The notes below the pieces were generated by a model. That model was not told the DNA's origin, made no database searches, and was given only the letters and a program-made list of their open reading frames with translations. From Massilia sp. IC2-278 (lineage in GTDB: Bacteria > Pseudomonadota > Gammaproteobacteria > Burkholderiales > Burkholderiaceae_D): a stretch of DNA of 64,000 bases. Every line of letters starts with the position of its first letter. Position 1 is the first letter of the stretch. Made by a program: the position numbers and the translations under genes. Positions 51,450 through 61,740 of the stretch are shown one piece after another. The stretch covers positions 214,538 through 278,537 of the forward strand of contig NZ_JAJFES010000005.1 of assembly GCF_020708045.1 (NCBI RefSeq), written 5' to 3'.

Positions 51450-53435
51450 TCAGGCGGCGGGCTTGGCCATGCGCATCTGGCCGGAATCGGCCGTCAGGTA
51501 GCCGACCGCGGAGCCGAACTTGTCCTTGTAGTTGGCGCGCAGCAGCGGGTCGAGCGTGGTCTTGACCACGTTGTGGATGCCGCCCCAGTCGCCCGCGTGC
51601 TGGAAGTTACTCATGATGTAAGTCCAGCCGTTGATGTCGTCGACCGCGTGCAGGCCGGTCGATTCGCCGCCGGCCGGGATCGACATGATGCGGGTGAGCT
51701 GGCGCGAGTCGACGTTGTAGGCCCACAGGAAGTTGTTGACGTGCTGGCCGCTGTCTTCGCCGATGAACAGGGTGCGCATCTTTTCCGAGAACTTCAGGTT
51801 GTCCGGATTGGCGATGCGGTTCGGGTTGCCGGTGTTACCGAGGGCGTCGGCGGCGATGTCTTCGCCCGCCAGCAGGGCCTTGATATCGACCGGCATCCAC
51901 TCGCTGGCAATCGCCGCGCCGCCCAGGTCCTTCTGGCCGCCCTTCAGGTTCAGCGCCATCACCGCGCCGGCATTGAGCGCCTTCGGGATCGACACGCCGT
52001 TGCCCGGCACGTTCAGGCGCTCGCCGGCCACCATCGAGGACTGGCAGTTCTGCAGGGCCGAGTAGGCGATCTTGTCGCGTGCGTTGACGGTCGTGCCTTC
52101 CATCTTGGTGAAGCCCATCGAGGCGCCGACGAACGAGGCGTAGCGGTGGGTCTCGAGGAAGGCGGCGGCCTTTTCCATGCCCGGTACCAGCTTGATCCAT
52201 TCGATGGCGCCGTTCGCGGTCACCTTCTTGTACGAGGCGTCCTGCGGGTCGCTCGTGCGCACGTCCATGATGTCGGTAGGCTTGAGGGACATGGCCAGCT
52301 GGCGGATCTCGGCGCTGGTGGCCGAGCCGAGCTTGATCCAGGTGAGCGGCGCGGCGGTGGTGGCGGCCGGGTCGATCGAGAAGCCGGCGCCGACCTTGGC
52401 CACGTACAGGGTGCCCGACGACAGGTCTTTTTCCTTGTCGGCGACGAACACGAAGTAGCCGCTGTTGGTGGCGTCGTCACCCATTAGCACGGTGCGCTGG
52501 TCCGGCATCACCTGCACCAGCTCGTGCGAGATGCGGCCCATGCAGTAGTGCTTCTTGATCGAGGCGGTGCCGTCCGGGTTGACGGTGACTTCCGGCATGT
52601 GGCCGTAGTGGTAGGGATTGGCGGTGGTCTCGCTGCCGTACAGGTTCTTGCTGAAGGCCCTGAACTGGGCGTCGGTGGCGGCGGTGAACGCGTTCGGTTC
52701 GTACTCTTCGCTCGACAGGTGGGTGCCCCATGGCGACAGGCTGGCGCCGCAGGTGATCCACAGGCCTTCGACGCTCGAGGTGTCGACGTTGTGGTATTTC
52801 ACGAGCGTGAGTTTGCCGGTGCTCTGGTCCTGGTCCAGGGTCAGCACGGCGATCGGCGACGGCAGGCGGCCGTACATGCTGGTGCGGCCGTCCTGGGCGT
52901 AAGTGGCGTACTCGAACTGCACCACGGCGAACACGGGTTTACCCTTCACGCCCGGCACGCTGGCGTTCGGCACGGTCAGCAGCGAGGTGCCGTCCGGCGA
53001 ATCCGAGAAGAACTGGCGCTCCTTGCCGGCGACGGTGGTGTCGATGATCGGCTGGTTGCGGATGTTGTAGTAGCCGCCGGCCAGCACGGTGCCGCCGGCG
53101 CCGTTCGGGACCATGTCGCCGGTGATGAAGAAAGGCTTGTACGACAGCTTGAAATCCATCTTGCTGGTGTCGCTGAAGTTGACCGTCATGGTCGAGCCGA
53201 CCGAAGTGGTGGCCATGGCGGCGGCATCGGCCAGGGTCGGGGCGGCCATGCCGCTGAACGAGACGCTGGCGAAGGTGGCGACCGACGCCGGCGGGTTGGC
53301 GCCGTACACGTCGTCGTTGTCGCCGCCGCAGCCGGCCAGCAGCGAGGTGGCGGCGAAACCGCTCAGGGGCAGCATGGGCGCGGCGCCGAGCAGGCGCAGC
53401 AGGCGGCGGCGGGACAGTTCAGGGGTCGAGGTCAT
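51450..53435 (-). CDS. phoX: PhoX family (DUF839) alkaline phosphatase, Tat-exported
   Basis: A 661-residue protein with a twin-arginine signal (SRRRLLRLLG) followed by hydrophobic residues and a lipobox-like LLAGC near residue 35, so it may be a Tat lipoprotein. The mature part has PhoX/DUF839 features ('WGTHLSSEEYEPNAF', 'GRISHELVQVMPDQRTVLMGDD', 'RPEDL'-like 'IANPDNLKFSEKMRTLFIGED'). PhoX enzymes use iron and calcium to release phosphate from organic esters. No Pho box was identified. It marks the left edge of the conserved region before the defence island. Confidence 0.88.
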   Translation of the reverse strand: MTSTPELSRRRLLRLLGAAPMLPLSGFAATSLLAGCGGDNDDVYGANPPASVATFASVSFSGMAAPTLADAAAMATTSVGSTMTVNFSDTSKMDFKLSYKPFFITGDMVPNGAGGTVLAGGYYNIRNQPIIDTTVAGKERQFFSDSPDGTSLLTVPNASVPGVKGKPVFAVVQFEYATYAQDGRTSMYGRLPSPIAVLTLDQDQSTGKLTLVKYHNVDTSSVEGLWITCGASLSPWGTHLSSEEYEPNAFTAATDAQFRAFSKNLYGSETTANPYHYGHMPEVTVNPDGTASIKKHYCMGRISHELVQVMPDQRTVLMGDDATNSGYFVFVADKEKDLSSGTLYVAKVGAGFSIDPAATTAAPLTWIKLGSATSAEIRQLAMSLKPTDIMDVRTSDPQDASYKKVTANGAIEWIKLVPGMEKAAAFLETHRYASFVGASMGFTKMEGTTVNARDKIAYSALQNCQSSMVAGERLNVPGNGVSIPKALNAGAVMALNLKGGQKDLGGAAIASEWMPVDIKALLAGEDIAADALGNTGNPNRIANPDNLKFSEKMRTLFIGEDSGQHVNNFLWAYNVDSRQLTRIMSIPAGGESTGLHAVDDINGWTYIMSNFQHAGDWGGIHNVVKTTLDPLLRANYKDKFGSAVGYLTADSGQMRMAKPAA

Positions 53436-53940
53436 GCGTCATCTCCAGTGGTGTGGGCACGGCGAGTGCCGTGCTGATGGAGGCGCAGAATAGAGGAGCT
53501 GTGTTTCGTGTTGATGACAGCTTGGCAGGAAGTCATCGGGCGCCCCGAACTGCCGGGCAAATGCCTGGTGGACGCAAGCGAAGGTGGGGCTGACAGCGCA
53601 AGCCGCGTTGCTCAAGCGAGCGCGGGCGATTACGCAGCGCACTGACGAACGCGACCTCCAGCTTCGCGCCTTCGCGCAGAGCACACAGCTTGAAGCGCAA
53701 GCCTTGATCAGGGAACTGGAAGCACGGGAAGCCCGAGTTCTGGCACTAGAGACGAAGCACGGTTTAAACGAGCCCGGCCTAGACTGAGGCGTGTGTCACC
53801 CGTCTGACAAGAGCGTATCTGCCTCATGCGGCATGGTACTAAAAATGCGTGCTGAATCGGATCTTAAGACGGCCCGTCGGTAACGGAACGAAGTTTCCAG
53901 GTGTTAAAATAGCAGGCCTAGAACGATCTGTATTGCCTTT

Positions 53941-54150
53941 CTCAGAGCGCCATCGACCTTTGAGCTGCACCGCTTGGCCGCTGGTCTTCAAGACCTGCGG
54001 CGCTACCCCAGGTCCGCCATCAGCGACATCTATCAGCGCGTCGGCGGCGAAATCCATCCTAAGCAAGTCAAGCGCACGCTGGAAGAGCTGATCGAGCGCG
54101 GGAAAGTCCGCTTGAAGGCCACAACCGCTGGTGGCGGTACTGGGCGGTAG
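53941..54150 (+). pseudogene. Remnant of a winged-helix protein (C-terminal end only)
   Basis: In the gene-free stretch 53436-54369 one frame ending at TAG 54148 encodes a clear winged-helix-like tail: 'LHRLAAGLQDLRRYPRSAI', 'DIYQRVGGEIHPKQVKR' and 'LEELIERGKVRLKATTAGG'. There is no start or N-terminal domain and the frame is closed by a stop at 53905. It looks like the last ~65 codons of an ATPase- or Fic-type defence or mobile gene. A short coiled-coil-like open frame at 53584-53787 (GTG start) is of doubtful reality. Otherwise the stretch shows only a small palindrome at 54179. Confidence 0.5.
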
Positions 54151-54178
54151 CATGAGCAGTCGATCGGACAACCAACCT

Positions 54179-54191
54179 CTATCGTCGATAG
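54179..54191. promoter_or_regulatory. Palindrome upstream of hsdM
   Basis: ctatcg-t-cgatag lies about 180 bases before the hsdM start. It could be an operator controlling expression of the restriction operon. No controller gene is visible. Confidence 0.25.
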
Positions 54192-54369
54192 ATGATCGAT
54201 TGACGCCGGGCGATATGTTGGAATCAGCCTGATGAATTAAGGACTCTATCAACCCAAAGCGAAGAAAGCCGGGAGATAGAAGGTGGCACCATAGCCGCAA
54301 CAACCCATTTCCTCCAGCTCAAGCATCGAGCCTGAGCCGAACCCAACGAATCAAAACTGGACTTTAAAG

Positions 54370-55929
54370 ATGACAAGCAACGAACAACGTGCCGCACTAC
54401 AGCGCAAGATCTGGGATATCGCCAATGACGTCCGCGGTGCCGTCGATGGATGGGACTTTAAGCAATACGTGCTGGGCGCCCTGTTCTATCGCTTTATCAG
54501 CGAAAACTTCATCGACTACATCACCGGCGGCGACCCTGCCGTCAATTACGCCACCATGGCGGACGATGACGAAAACATCGCGGCCGCCAAAGACGACGCC
54601 ATCAAGACCAAGGGATACTTCATATACCCCAGCCAGCTGTTTGTCAACATCGCGGCCAAAGCCAACACCAACGAGAGCCTGAACACCGATTTGGCCAACA
54701 TCTTTGCTGCCATCGAAGCCTCCGCCAACGGCTACCCCTCCGAGCATGACATCAAAGGTCTATTTGCTGACTTCAACACCACTAGCAATCGCCTCGGCAA
54801 CACCGTCAAAGACAAGAACGATCGTCTGGCCAAAGTGCTGAAACGCGTGGCTGAATTGGACTTCGGCGGCTTCGACGCCAGTCACATCGACCTGTTCGGC
54901 GATGCCTACGAATTCCTCATCTCCAACTACGCCGCCAACGCCGGCAAATCAGGAGGCGAGTTCTTCACACCACAGCAGGTATCCAAGCTGATTGCTCAGC
55001 TTGCCATCCACAAGCAAACCAGCATTAACAAGATCTATGACCCCGCCTGCGGCTCGGGCTCGCTGCTGCTCCAGGCTAAAAAGCAATTCGATGAGCACCT
55101 CATTGAAGACGGCTTTTTTGGGCAAGAAATCAATCACACCACGTATAACCTAGCGCGGATGAACATGTTCTTGCACAATGTGAACTACGATAAGTTCAAC
55201 ATCCAGTTGGGCAATACCCTGGAAGAGCCCCATTTCGCTGACGACCGGCCATTTGATGCCATCGTCTCCAACCCGCCGTATTCTGTGAAATGGATCGGCA
55301 GCGACGACCCCACGCTGATCAACGACGAACGCTTTGCCCCGGCCGGCGTGCTGGCCCCCAAATCCAAGGCCGACTTTGCCTTTGTGCTGCACGCACTTAA
55401 CTATCTCTCAGCCAAGGGGCGTGCGGCCATTGTTTGTTTCCCCGGCATCTTCTACCGAGGCGGGGCGGAACAGAAGATTCGCCAATACTTGGTAGACAAC
55501 AACTATGTAGAGAGCGTCATTTCGCTCGGGCCCAACCTGTTCTTTGGCACTACCATCGCCGTGAACATTCTGGTGCTGTCCAAACACAAAACCAACACCA
55601 CCACCCAGTTCATCGACGCTAGCAGGCTGTTCAAGAAAGAAACCAATAACAACGTGCTGCTAGACGCGCACATCGACCAAATCATGAGGGTGTTCGATAG
55701 CAAAAAAAATGTCGATCACTTCTCCCAATCCGTACCGTTTGAGAACGTGGCAGCGAACGACTATAACCTCTCGGTCAGCAGCTATGTGGAAGCTAAGGAT
55801 ACCCGTGAGGTGGTAGACATTGCCCGACTCAATGCCGAGATGAAAACCACCGTTGTCAAGATCGATCAGCTTCGGAAAGATATTGATGCCATCATCAGAG
55901 AAATTGAAGTTGAGGAGTTGGGCGCATGA
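54370..55929 (+). CDS. hsdM: Type I restriction-modification DNA methyltransferase subunit, type IC
   Basis: A 519-residue adenine-N6 methyltransferase subunit. The N-terminal HsdM_N domain is followed by motif I '[11 protein letters not shown]' near residue 224 and motif IV 'NPPYS' near 301. Length and sequence style match the EcoR124I/EcoprrI (type IC) group. It works as M2S with HsdS, and with HsdR as the nuclease complex. The stop overlaps the hsdS start (ATGA). The ribosome binding site is weak (aaag). Confidence 0.96.
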   Translation: MTSNEQRAALQRKIWDIANDVRGAVDGWDFKQYVLGALFYRFISENFIDYITGGDPAVNYATMADDDENIAAAKDDAIKTKGYFIYPSQLFVNIAAKANTNESLNTDLANIFAAIEASANGYPSEHDIKGLFADFNTTSNRLGNTVKDKNDRLAKVLKRVAELDFGGFDASHIDLFGDAYEFLISNYAANAGKSGGEFFTPQQVSKLIAQLAIHKQTSINKIYDPACGSGSLLLQAKKQFDEHLIEDGFFGQEINHTTYNLARMNMFLHNVNYDKFNIQLGNTLEEPHFADDRPFDAIVSNPPYSVKWIGSDDPTLINDERFAPAGVLAPKSKADFAFVLHALNYLSAKGRAAIVCFPGIFYRGGAEQKIRQYLVDNNYVESVISLGPNLFFGTTIAVNILVLSKHKTNTTTQFIDASRLFKKETNNNVLLDAHIDQIMRVFDSKKNVDHFSQSVPFENVAANDYNLSVSSYVEAKDTREVVDIARLNAEMKTTVVKIDQLRKDIDAIIREIEVEELGA

Positions 55930-57155
55930 CCGGAGTGAATTTCTTGGAAAAGTTGCTTGATGGGGCTGATGTGGAGTGGATGGCTCTTGGATCGCTTGCC
56001 CATATTGGTACAGGACGCTCTAATCGTAAGGATGAATCTGAAAACGGACCCCATCCTTTCTATGTTCGCTCTAAGAACATATTGAAATCAGACACCTTTG
56101 AATTTGATGAAGAGGCAATAATTATTCCCGGCGAGGGGGGTATTGGCGATATATTCCACTACGCAAACGGAAAATATGCCCTTCATCAGCGAGCATATAG
56201 GATTTGCCTTTCATCGGAAATCGTTAGTGCGAAGTTTGTGTATTACTTCATGCTATCTAGTTTCAAGCAATATATTCAGATGAAAAGCGTAGGGGCAACG
56301 GCCACTTCGATTAGAAAGCCCATGCTTGAAGACTTTCAAATTCCAGTCCCTTGCCCGAAAAACCCTAAGAAATCGCTTGAAATCCAAGCCAAAATCGTCT
56401 GCATATTGGACAACTTCACTAAACTCACCGCCCAGCTTACTACCGAGCTTACCGCCGAGCTTACGGCCCGTAAAAAACAATATAACCACTACCGCGACCA
56501 TTTGTTGAGCTTTGAAAAGGGAGATGTTGAGTGGAAGCCCCTAGGAGAGATCGGTGAATTCATCCGTGGAAAAAGATTTACTAAGGCGGACTTTGTTGAA
56601 GACGGAATACCTGTAATACACTACGGTGAGATATACACCCGGTACGGCGCCTTCACAGGTCAAGCCTTTTCTCGGGTAAAGGGTGATCTTGCCAACTCAT
56701 TGCGTTACGCAAGGCCAGGCGATGTTGTGATAGCAGGTGTTGGTGAGACTGTAGAGGAGGTCGGAAAGGCCGTCGCGTGGATTGGAACAGAGCAGGTAGC
56801 CATTCACGATGATAGTTACGCCTTTCGTCATCCCATGAATCCGAAATTTGTTTCTTATGTGATGCAAACCGCGGCATTTATTGAAGAGAAAGCTAAGCAT
56901 GTTTCGCGCGGCAAGGTTAATAGATTGTTGATTAATGGCCTGGAGAAAGTCAAGATCCCTGTTCCGTTTCCGAATGATTCAGATAAATCTTTCGCGGAGC
57001 AGGCCCGAATCGTCGCCATACTTGACAAATTTGACGCGTTGACCAAGTCCATTCGCGAAGGCTTACCGCGTGAAATTGAGCTGCGCCAGAAGCAATACGA
57101 GTATTACAGAAATCTTCTACTGAGCTTTCCTAACCCAGAGGAGGTAGAGGTATAA
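55926..57155 (+). CDS. hsdS: Type I restriction-modification specificity subunit, type IC
   Basis: A 409-residue protein with two target-recognition domains (about 15-150 and 200-365), each followed by a conserved helical spacer ('[20 protein letters not shown]' start at ~160; '[20 protein letters not shown]' near 372). The central spacer holds TAEL-type tetrapeptide repeats, the hallmark of type IC. The two recognition domains are unlike each other, giving a bipartite asymmetric target that cannot be read from sequence. AT content is clearly higher than in the core genes around it. Confidence 0.95.
   Translation: MTGVNFLEKLLDGADVEWMALGSLAHIGTGRSNRKDESENGPHPFYVRSKNILKSDTFEFDEEAIIIPGEGGIGDIFHYANGKYALHQRAYRICLSSEIVSAKFVYYFMLSSFKQYIQMKSVGATATSIRKPMLEDFQIPVPCPKNPKKSLEIQAKIVCILDNFTKLTAQLTTELTAELTARKKQYNHYRDHLLSFEKGDVEWKPLGEIGEFIRGKRFTKADFVEDGIPVIHYGEIYTRYGAFTGQAFSRVKGDLANSLRYARPGDVVIAGVGETVEEVGKAVAWIGTEQVAIHDDSYAFRHPMNPKFVSYVMQTAAFIEEKAKHVSRGKVNRLLINGLEKVKIPVPFPNDSDKSFAEQARIVAILDKFDALTKSIREGLPREIELRQKQYEYYRNLLLSFPNPEEVEV
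56424..56471 (+). repeat. 12-bp in-frame repeats encoding TAEL-like spacer of HsdS
   Basis: Four adjacent 12-base units, ctcaccgcccag / cttactaccgag / cttaccgccgag / cttacggcccgt, encode [16 protein letters not shown]. In EcoR124-type enzymes the copy number sets the length of the non-specific gap in the target site. Confidence 0.85.
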
Positions 57156-57156
57156 C

Positions 57157-58419
57157 ATGGGAAAAACGCTAAAAGAAATCGCCCAGCAGCTGAGTACGTC
57201 CAAGACACTGCGGAAAATTGTCCCTGAAAGAACGAAGGTGGTAGAAGAGGTTAAGCCTCTTCCCAAGGTTCAACTCATCTATGCTTTTAATGGCACGGGC
57301 AAGACGCGCCTGTCACGCGAATTTAAAGAGTTGTTTCCTGCCGACACGGCAGATAAAGACACACAGCACTCTGAATTGGCGAGCAAGAAAATTCTTTACT
57401 ACAGTGCATTCACCGAAGATTTGTTCTATTGGGATAATGATCTAACACTTGATGCCGAGCCAAAATTGTTAATCCATCCTAATTCGTTCACTCGATGGGT
57501 GCTGGAAGAGCAAGGCCAGGACCAGAACATCGTTACGAATTTTCAGCGTTACACCAATGACAAGCTCACGCCACGATTCAACGAAGAATATAAAACCAGA
57601 GACAGAGACGGGAATGAGGTAACAGTCAAAGCGTTTTCGGAGGTGACTTTCTCGCTGGCGGGCGGTAATGATGAACACACAGGAAATCTGAAAATTTCAA
57701 AGGGCGAAGAAAGTAACTTCATTTGGAGTATTTTCTACACCCTGCTCGAACAGGCGATTTTCACGTTGAACGATGTTCAGCCTGACTATCCTGAATCAAC
57801 TCCGTTTGACAGTTTAGAATATGTGTTCGTTGACGATCCCGTCAGCTCTCTAGATGACAACCACTTGATTCAGTTGGCCGTAGACTTGGCACAACTTATT
57901 AAATCAAACGAGTCCGGTATTAAGTTCATCATCACGACGCATAACCCACTTTTCTTCAACGTGCTTTGTAACGAGTTCGGTAGCGATGAAAAGACTGAGC
58001 GCTACAGCTGGAAAACAAAATGGTTCAGCAAATCAAGATTGGAAAAAAATCCTGATGGCAGTCTCAATCTAGCAGAGCAGCCAAACGATTCTCCGTTCGC
58101 CTATCACCTTCACCTGATATCGCAACTTGAAGATGCCATAAAAAGCGGGCAAATTGAGAAATATCATTTTAACCTGCTCCGGAATATCCTCGAAAAGACG
58201 GCAACATTTCTCGGGTATAAAAGGTGGGAGCATCTTCTACCTGAAGCAGACGATGACTTACCTAATCCGTACGCAAAAAGAATTGTGAACTTCTCAAGCC
58301 ATTCCAAGCACGCCGCTGAAGAAGTTCAACCGCTGAAGCCGGAAGAAAAAGAGCTTCTGGAGAAATTGGTTAAACACATTGTTGAGCGACATCGATTTTG
58401 GCAGGAAAAAACCACATGA
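57157..58419 (+). CDS. prrC: PrrC-type anticodon nuclease
   Basis: A 420-residue protein. The ABC-like NTPase part has '[17 protein letters not shown]', Walker A '[10 protein letters not shown]' near residues 44-53, the '[14 protein letters not shown]' region, signature-like '[11 protein letters not shown]' and Walker B '[11 protein letters not shown]' near 224. The C-terminal nuclease part keeps the PrrC catalytic residues as R342 and E346 ('LRNILEK') and H382 ('FSSHSKH'), matching the Arg-x3-Glu ... His arrangement of E. coli PrrC (R320, E324, H356). PrrC is held silent by the type IC complex and cuts tRNA-Lys at the anticodon when phage inhibits restriction. The gene order hsdM-hsdS-prrC-hsdR is that of the E. 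coli prr locus. Confidence 0.9.
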   Translation: MGKTLKEIAQQLSTSKTLRKIVPERTKVVEEVKPLPKVQLIYAFNGTGKTRLSREFKELFPADTADKDTQHSELASKKILYYSAFTEDLFYWDNDLTLDAEPKLLIHPNSFTRWVLEEQGQDQNIVTNFQRYTNDKLTPRFNEEYKTRDRDGNEVTVKAFSEVTFSLAGGNDEHTGNLKISKGEESNFIWSIFYTLLEQAIFTLNDVQPDYPESTPFDSLEYVFVDDPVSSLDDNHLIQLAVDLAQLIKSNESGIKFIITTHNPLFFNVLCNEFGSDEKTERYSWKTKWFSKSRLEKNPDGSLNLAEQPNDSPFAYHLHLISQLEDAIKSGQIEKYHFNLLRNILEKTATFLGYKRWEHLLPEADDDLPNPYAKRIVNFSSHSKHAAEEVQPLKPEEKELLEKLVKHIVERHRFWQEKTT

Positions 58420-61400
58420 TCGAATATAACACTATCGCTGAGTCGAAAAATTTCGTTGTTCTAGACAAATACACCCAAGAGTGGAAAGTTGCAGAGAGCT
58501 ACCAGAGCGAGGGAGATCTGGAGCGTGAATTCATTCAGGATTTGAGGAATCAAGGTTATGAACACTTGCTTGGCCTGAACACGCCCGAATCCTTGCTCGC
58601 AAATGTACGTGTACAGCTACAGGTGCTCAATAACGTACAGTTTGCTGACGGCGAATGGTTGCGCTTTGTCGAGACTTGGCTGGACAAACCCAGCGATGGA
58701 ATTATCGAGAAAACTCGCAAAATTCACGACGACCATATCCACGATTTCGTTTTCGACGATGGTCGTATTCAGAACATCTACCTGCTGGACAAGAAAAACA
58801 TTACCCGCAACAAAGTGCAGGTGATCAAGCAGTTTGAGCAGACCGGCAGTCACGCCAACCGATATGACGTGACGATTCTGGTCAATGGTTTGCCGCTAGT
58901 GCAGGTGGAGCTGAAGAAGCGCGGGGTGGCGATTCGCGAAGCATTTAACCAAGTACATCGCTATAGCAAAGAGAGCTTCAACAGCGAGCATTCCTTGTTC
59001 AAGTATTTGCAACTATTCGTCATCTCCAACGGCACAGACAGTCGTTACTTCGCCAACACCACGCAGCGCAACAAGAACAGCTTCGACTTCACCATGAACT
59101 GGGCGAAAGCGGACAACAGTCTGATCAAGGACCTGAAGGACTTCACTGCCACCTTCTTCCAGACGCACACCCTGCTCAATGTGCTGTTGCGCTATTCGGT
59201 CTTTGATGTTAGCAATACGTTGCTGGTAATGCGTCCGTACCAGATTGCTGCCACGGAACGCATTATGTGGAAGATCAAAAGCAGCCATCAGGCCAAGAAC
59301 TGGAGCGGTACGGAAAGCGGTGGCTTTATCTGGCACACAACTGGTTCGGGCAAAACCCTGACCAGTTTCAAGGCGGCACGCCTGACCACGGAGCTGGATT
59401 TCATCGACAAAGTGTTCTTCGTGGTAGACCGCAAGGATCTGGACTACCAGACCATGAAGGAATACCAGCGCTTTTCACCGGACAGTGTGAATGGGTCGGA
59501 CAGCACGGCGGGATTGAAGCGAAACCTGGAGAAGGACGACAACAAGATTGTTGTCACCACCATCCAGAAGCTCAACAACCTGATGAAGAGCGAGGCTGAC
59601 TTGCCCATCTATGGCAAGCAAGTGGTGTTCATTTTTGATGAGTGCCATCGCAGCCAGTTTGGCGAAGCCCAGAAGAACCTGAAGAAGAAGTTCAAGAAGT
59701 TCTGCCAGTTTGGCTTCACCGGAACGCCCATCTTCCCGCAAAACGCCTTGGGCGCCGAAACCACCGCCAATGTGTTTGGCCGTGAACTGCATTCGTACGT
59801 GATCACCGATGCGATTCGCGACGAGAAAGTTCTGAAGTTCAAGGTGGACTACAACGATGTGCGCCCTCAGTTCAAGGCCATCGAAACCGAGAAGGACGAG
59901 AAGAAGCTGAGCGCGGCAGAGAACAAGCAAGCCCTGCTGCACCCTGACCGCATCCGTGAAGTCACCCAGTACATCCTGAATAACTTCCGGCAAAAGACCC
60001 ATCGCCTGCATGCGGGCAACAAGGGCTTCAACGCCATGTTTGCAGTCAGCAGCGTGGATGCTGCCAAGCTGTACTACGAGTGCTTTAGGGAGCTCCAGAA
60101 GAACAGTGACAAGCCACTGAAGGTAGCCACCATCTTCTCGTTCGCTGCCAACGAGGAGCAGGATGCGATTGGCGATATCCGGGACGAAAGCTTTGATGTG
60201 GCCGCCATGAACAGTAGCGCCAAGGAGTTCTTGAGCGTGGCCATCGCCGACTACAACGCGCTGTTCAAAACCAACTTCAGCGTGGACAGCAATGGCTTTC
60301 AGAACTACTACCGCGACCTGGCCAAGCAGGTCAAAGCCAAGGAAATCGACCTGCTTATCGTGGTGGGTATGTTCCTGACGGGCTTTGATGCCCCCACGCT
60401 CAACACGCTGTTTGTCGACAAGAACCTGCGCTACCACGGTCTGATGCAGGCCTATTCACGCACCAACCGTATCTTTGACGCCACCAAGACCTTCGGCAAC
60501 ATCGTCACTTTCCGTGACCTGGAACAGGCGACTATCGGTGCCATCACCCTGTTCGGTGACAAGAACACCAAAAACGTGGTGCTGGAGAAGAGCTACAAGG
60601 AGTACATGGAAGGCTTCACCGATGCGACCACCGGTGAGGCGCGCCGAGGCTTCATGGATGTGGTGAAGGAACTGGAAGCACGCTTCCCGAATCCTGCTGC
60701 CATTGAGAAGGAGGCCGACAAGAAGGCATTCGCCAAGCTGTTTGGCGAGTACTTACGCGTGGAAAACGTGCTGCAGAACTATGACGAGTTCGCCAGCCTG
60801 AAGGAGTTGCAAACCATAGATATGGCCGACTCGGCTGCGGTGGAGGCGTTCAAGGCAAAGCACTATCTCAGCGATGGCGATCTGACTTCGCTGCAAGCCA
60901 TCACGCTCCCAGCCGAGCGGAAGGTTCAGGACTATCGCTCAACCTACAACGATGTACGCGACTGGCTGCGCCGTGAGAAGGCGGGGGCCGAGAAGGAGAA
61001 GTCCACCATCGACTGGGATGACGTGGTTTTTGAGGTGGACCTGCTCAAGTCGCAAGAAATCAATCTGGACTACATCCTGGAGCTGATCTTTGAGCACAAC
61101 AAAAAGATCAAGAGCAAGTCGGAACTGGTGGATGAAGTGCGCCGGGTGATTCGAGCAAGCCTCGGCAACCGCGCGAAAGAAAGCCTGCTGGTCGACTTCA
61201 TCAACCAGACCGATCTCGACAAGATCGGCGACAAGGCCAGTGTGATCGACGCTTTCTTCACCTTTGCACAAGCAGAGCAACAACGTGAAGCGCAGGAGTT
61301 GATCAGCACCGAGAACCTCAACCTAGAGGCCGCCAAGCGATACATCACCAATTCACTCAAGCGGGAGTTCGCCAGCGAGAACGGCACTGAGCTTAATGCG

Positions 61401-61514
61401 CTCCTGCCCAAGATGAGCCCATTGAACCCTCAGTTCAAGGTTAAGAAGCAGACTGTCTTTCAGAAGGTCGCTGCCTTTGTTGAGAAGTTCAAGGGTGTGG
61501 GTGGGCAGGTCTAA
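58416..61514 (+). CDS. hsdR: Type I restriction endonuclease/translocase subunit
   Basis: A 1032-residue motor-nuclease subunit. The N-terminal PD-(D/E)xK nuclease has '[22 protein letters not shown]' (Asp near 151, E-x-K near 165). The SF2 translocase follows with Walker A 'TTGSGKTLT' near 310, Walker B 'DECHRSQFG' near 408, 'FTGTP' and motif VI 'MQAYSRTNR'. The C-terminal helical domain binds the methyltransferase. ATG 58416 overlaps the prrC stop (ATGA), so all four genes are translationally linked. No frameshift or missing motif was seen, so the enzyme should be active. Confidence 0.96.
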   Translation: MIEYNTIAESKNFVVLDKYTQEWKVAESYQSEGDLEREFIQDLRNQGYEHLLGLNTPESLLANVRVQLQVLNNVQFADGEWLRFVETWLDKPSDGIIEKTRKIHDDHIHDFVFDDGRIQNIYLLDKKNITRNKVQVIKQFEQTGSHANRYDVTILVNGLPLVQVELKKRGVAIREAFNQVHRYSKESFNSEHSLFKYLQLFVISNGTDSRYFANTTQRNKNSFDFTMNWAKADNSLIKDLKDFTATFFQTHTLLNVLLRYSVFDVSNTLLVMRPYQIAATERIMWKIKSSHQAKNWSGTESGGFIWHTTGSGKTLTSFKAARLTTELDFIDKVFFVVDRKDLDYQTMKEYQRFSPDSVNGSDSTAGLKRNLEKDDNKIVVTTIQKLNNLMKSEADLPIYGKQVVFIFDECHRSQFGEAQKNLKKKFKKFCQFGFTGTPIFPQNALGAETTANVFGRELHSYVITDAIRDEKVLKFKVDYNDVRPQFKAIETEKDEKKLSAAENKQALLHPDRIREVTQYILNNFRQKTHRLHAGNKGFNAMFAVSSVDAAKLYYECFRELQKNSDKPLKVATIFSFAANEEQDAIGDIRDESFDVAAMNSSAKEFLSVAIADYNALFKTNFSVDSNGFQNYYRDLAKQVKAKEIDLLIVVGMFLTGFDAPTLNTLFVDKNLRYHGLMQAYSRTNRIFDATKTFGNIVTFRDLEQATIGAITLFGDKNTKNVVLEKSYKEYMEGFTDATTGEARRGFMDVVKELEARFPNPAAIEKEADKKAFAKLFGEYLRVENVLQNYDEFASLKELQTIDMADSAAVEAFKAKHYLSDGDLTSLQAITLPAERKVQDYRSTYNDVRDWLRREKAGAEKEKSTIDWDDVVFEVDLLKSQEINLDYILELIFEHNKKIKSKSELVDEVRRVIRASLGNRAKESLLVDFINQTDLDKIGDKASVIDAFFTFAQAEQQREAQELISTENLNLEAAKRYITNSLKREFASENGTELNALLPKMSPLNPQFKVKKQTVFQKVAAFVEKFKGVGGQV

Positions 61515-61658
61515 GGTTGTAGCTAGCCAATCGTCGAGGACGGCAGGCTTGTTAGTTGCACATGACCTGCGCATGCATTGGCGTGCCGTTGGGTTTCGAG
61601 TTTAGATTCGCTTAAAATGCAAGAGGGCGGTTCATATGCCCGTCAGGAGGACCAGTTC

Positions 61659-61740
61659 ATGGATCAAAAATGTTCACCGTCCAGGAGATCTACCAGGACC
61701 GACGCTAATACCGCGTGCCGTTTTACCAGCGACCCTACGC
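61659..61740 (+). pseudogene. Broken start of a DUF262 (GmrS-like) gene
   Basis: After an aggagga ribosome binding site, ATG 61659 opens MDQK. The frame then shifts to 'MFTVQEIYQDRR' (from 61670), an in-frame TAA follows at 61706, and translation through it gives 'YRVPFYQRPY'. The combined sequence is the N-terminal signature of DUF262 proteins, the nuclease/GTPase half of GmrSD-type type IV restriction systems. Only ~25 codons remain before the integrase debris begins. It shows that a second defence gene once followed hsdR. Confidence 0.6.

Noticed and set aside
53584..53787. Short open frame with coiled-coil-like composition (67 codons, GTG start)
   Set aside because: No ribosome binding site, no homology I recognise, and surrounded by other open frames of similar quality; left out as a gene.
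56424..56471. Short repeats considered as a CRISPR or satellite
   Set aside because: The units are in frame, 12 bases long and encode the known TAEL spacer of type IC HsdS proteins.
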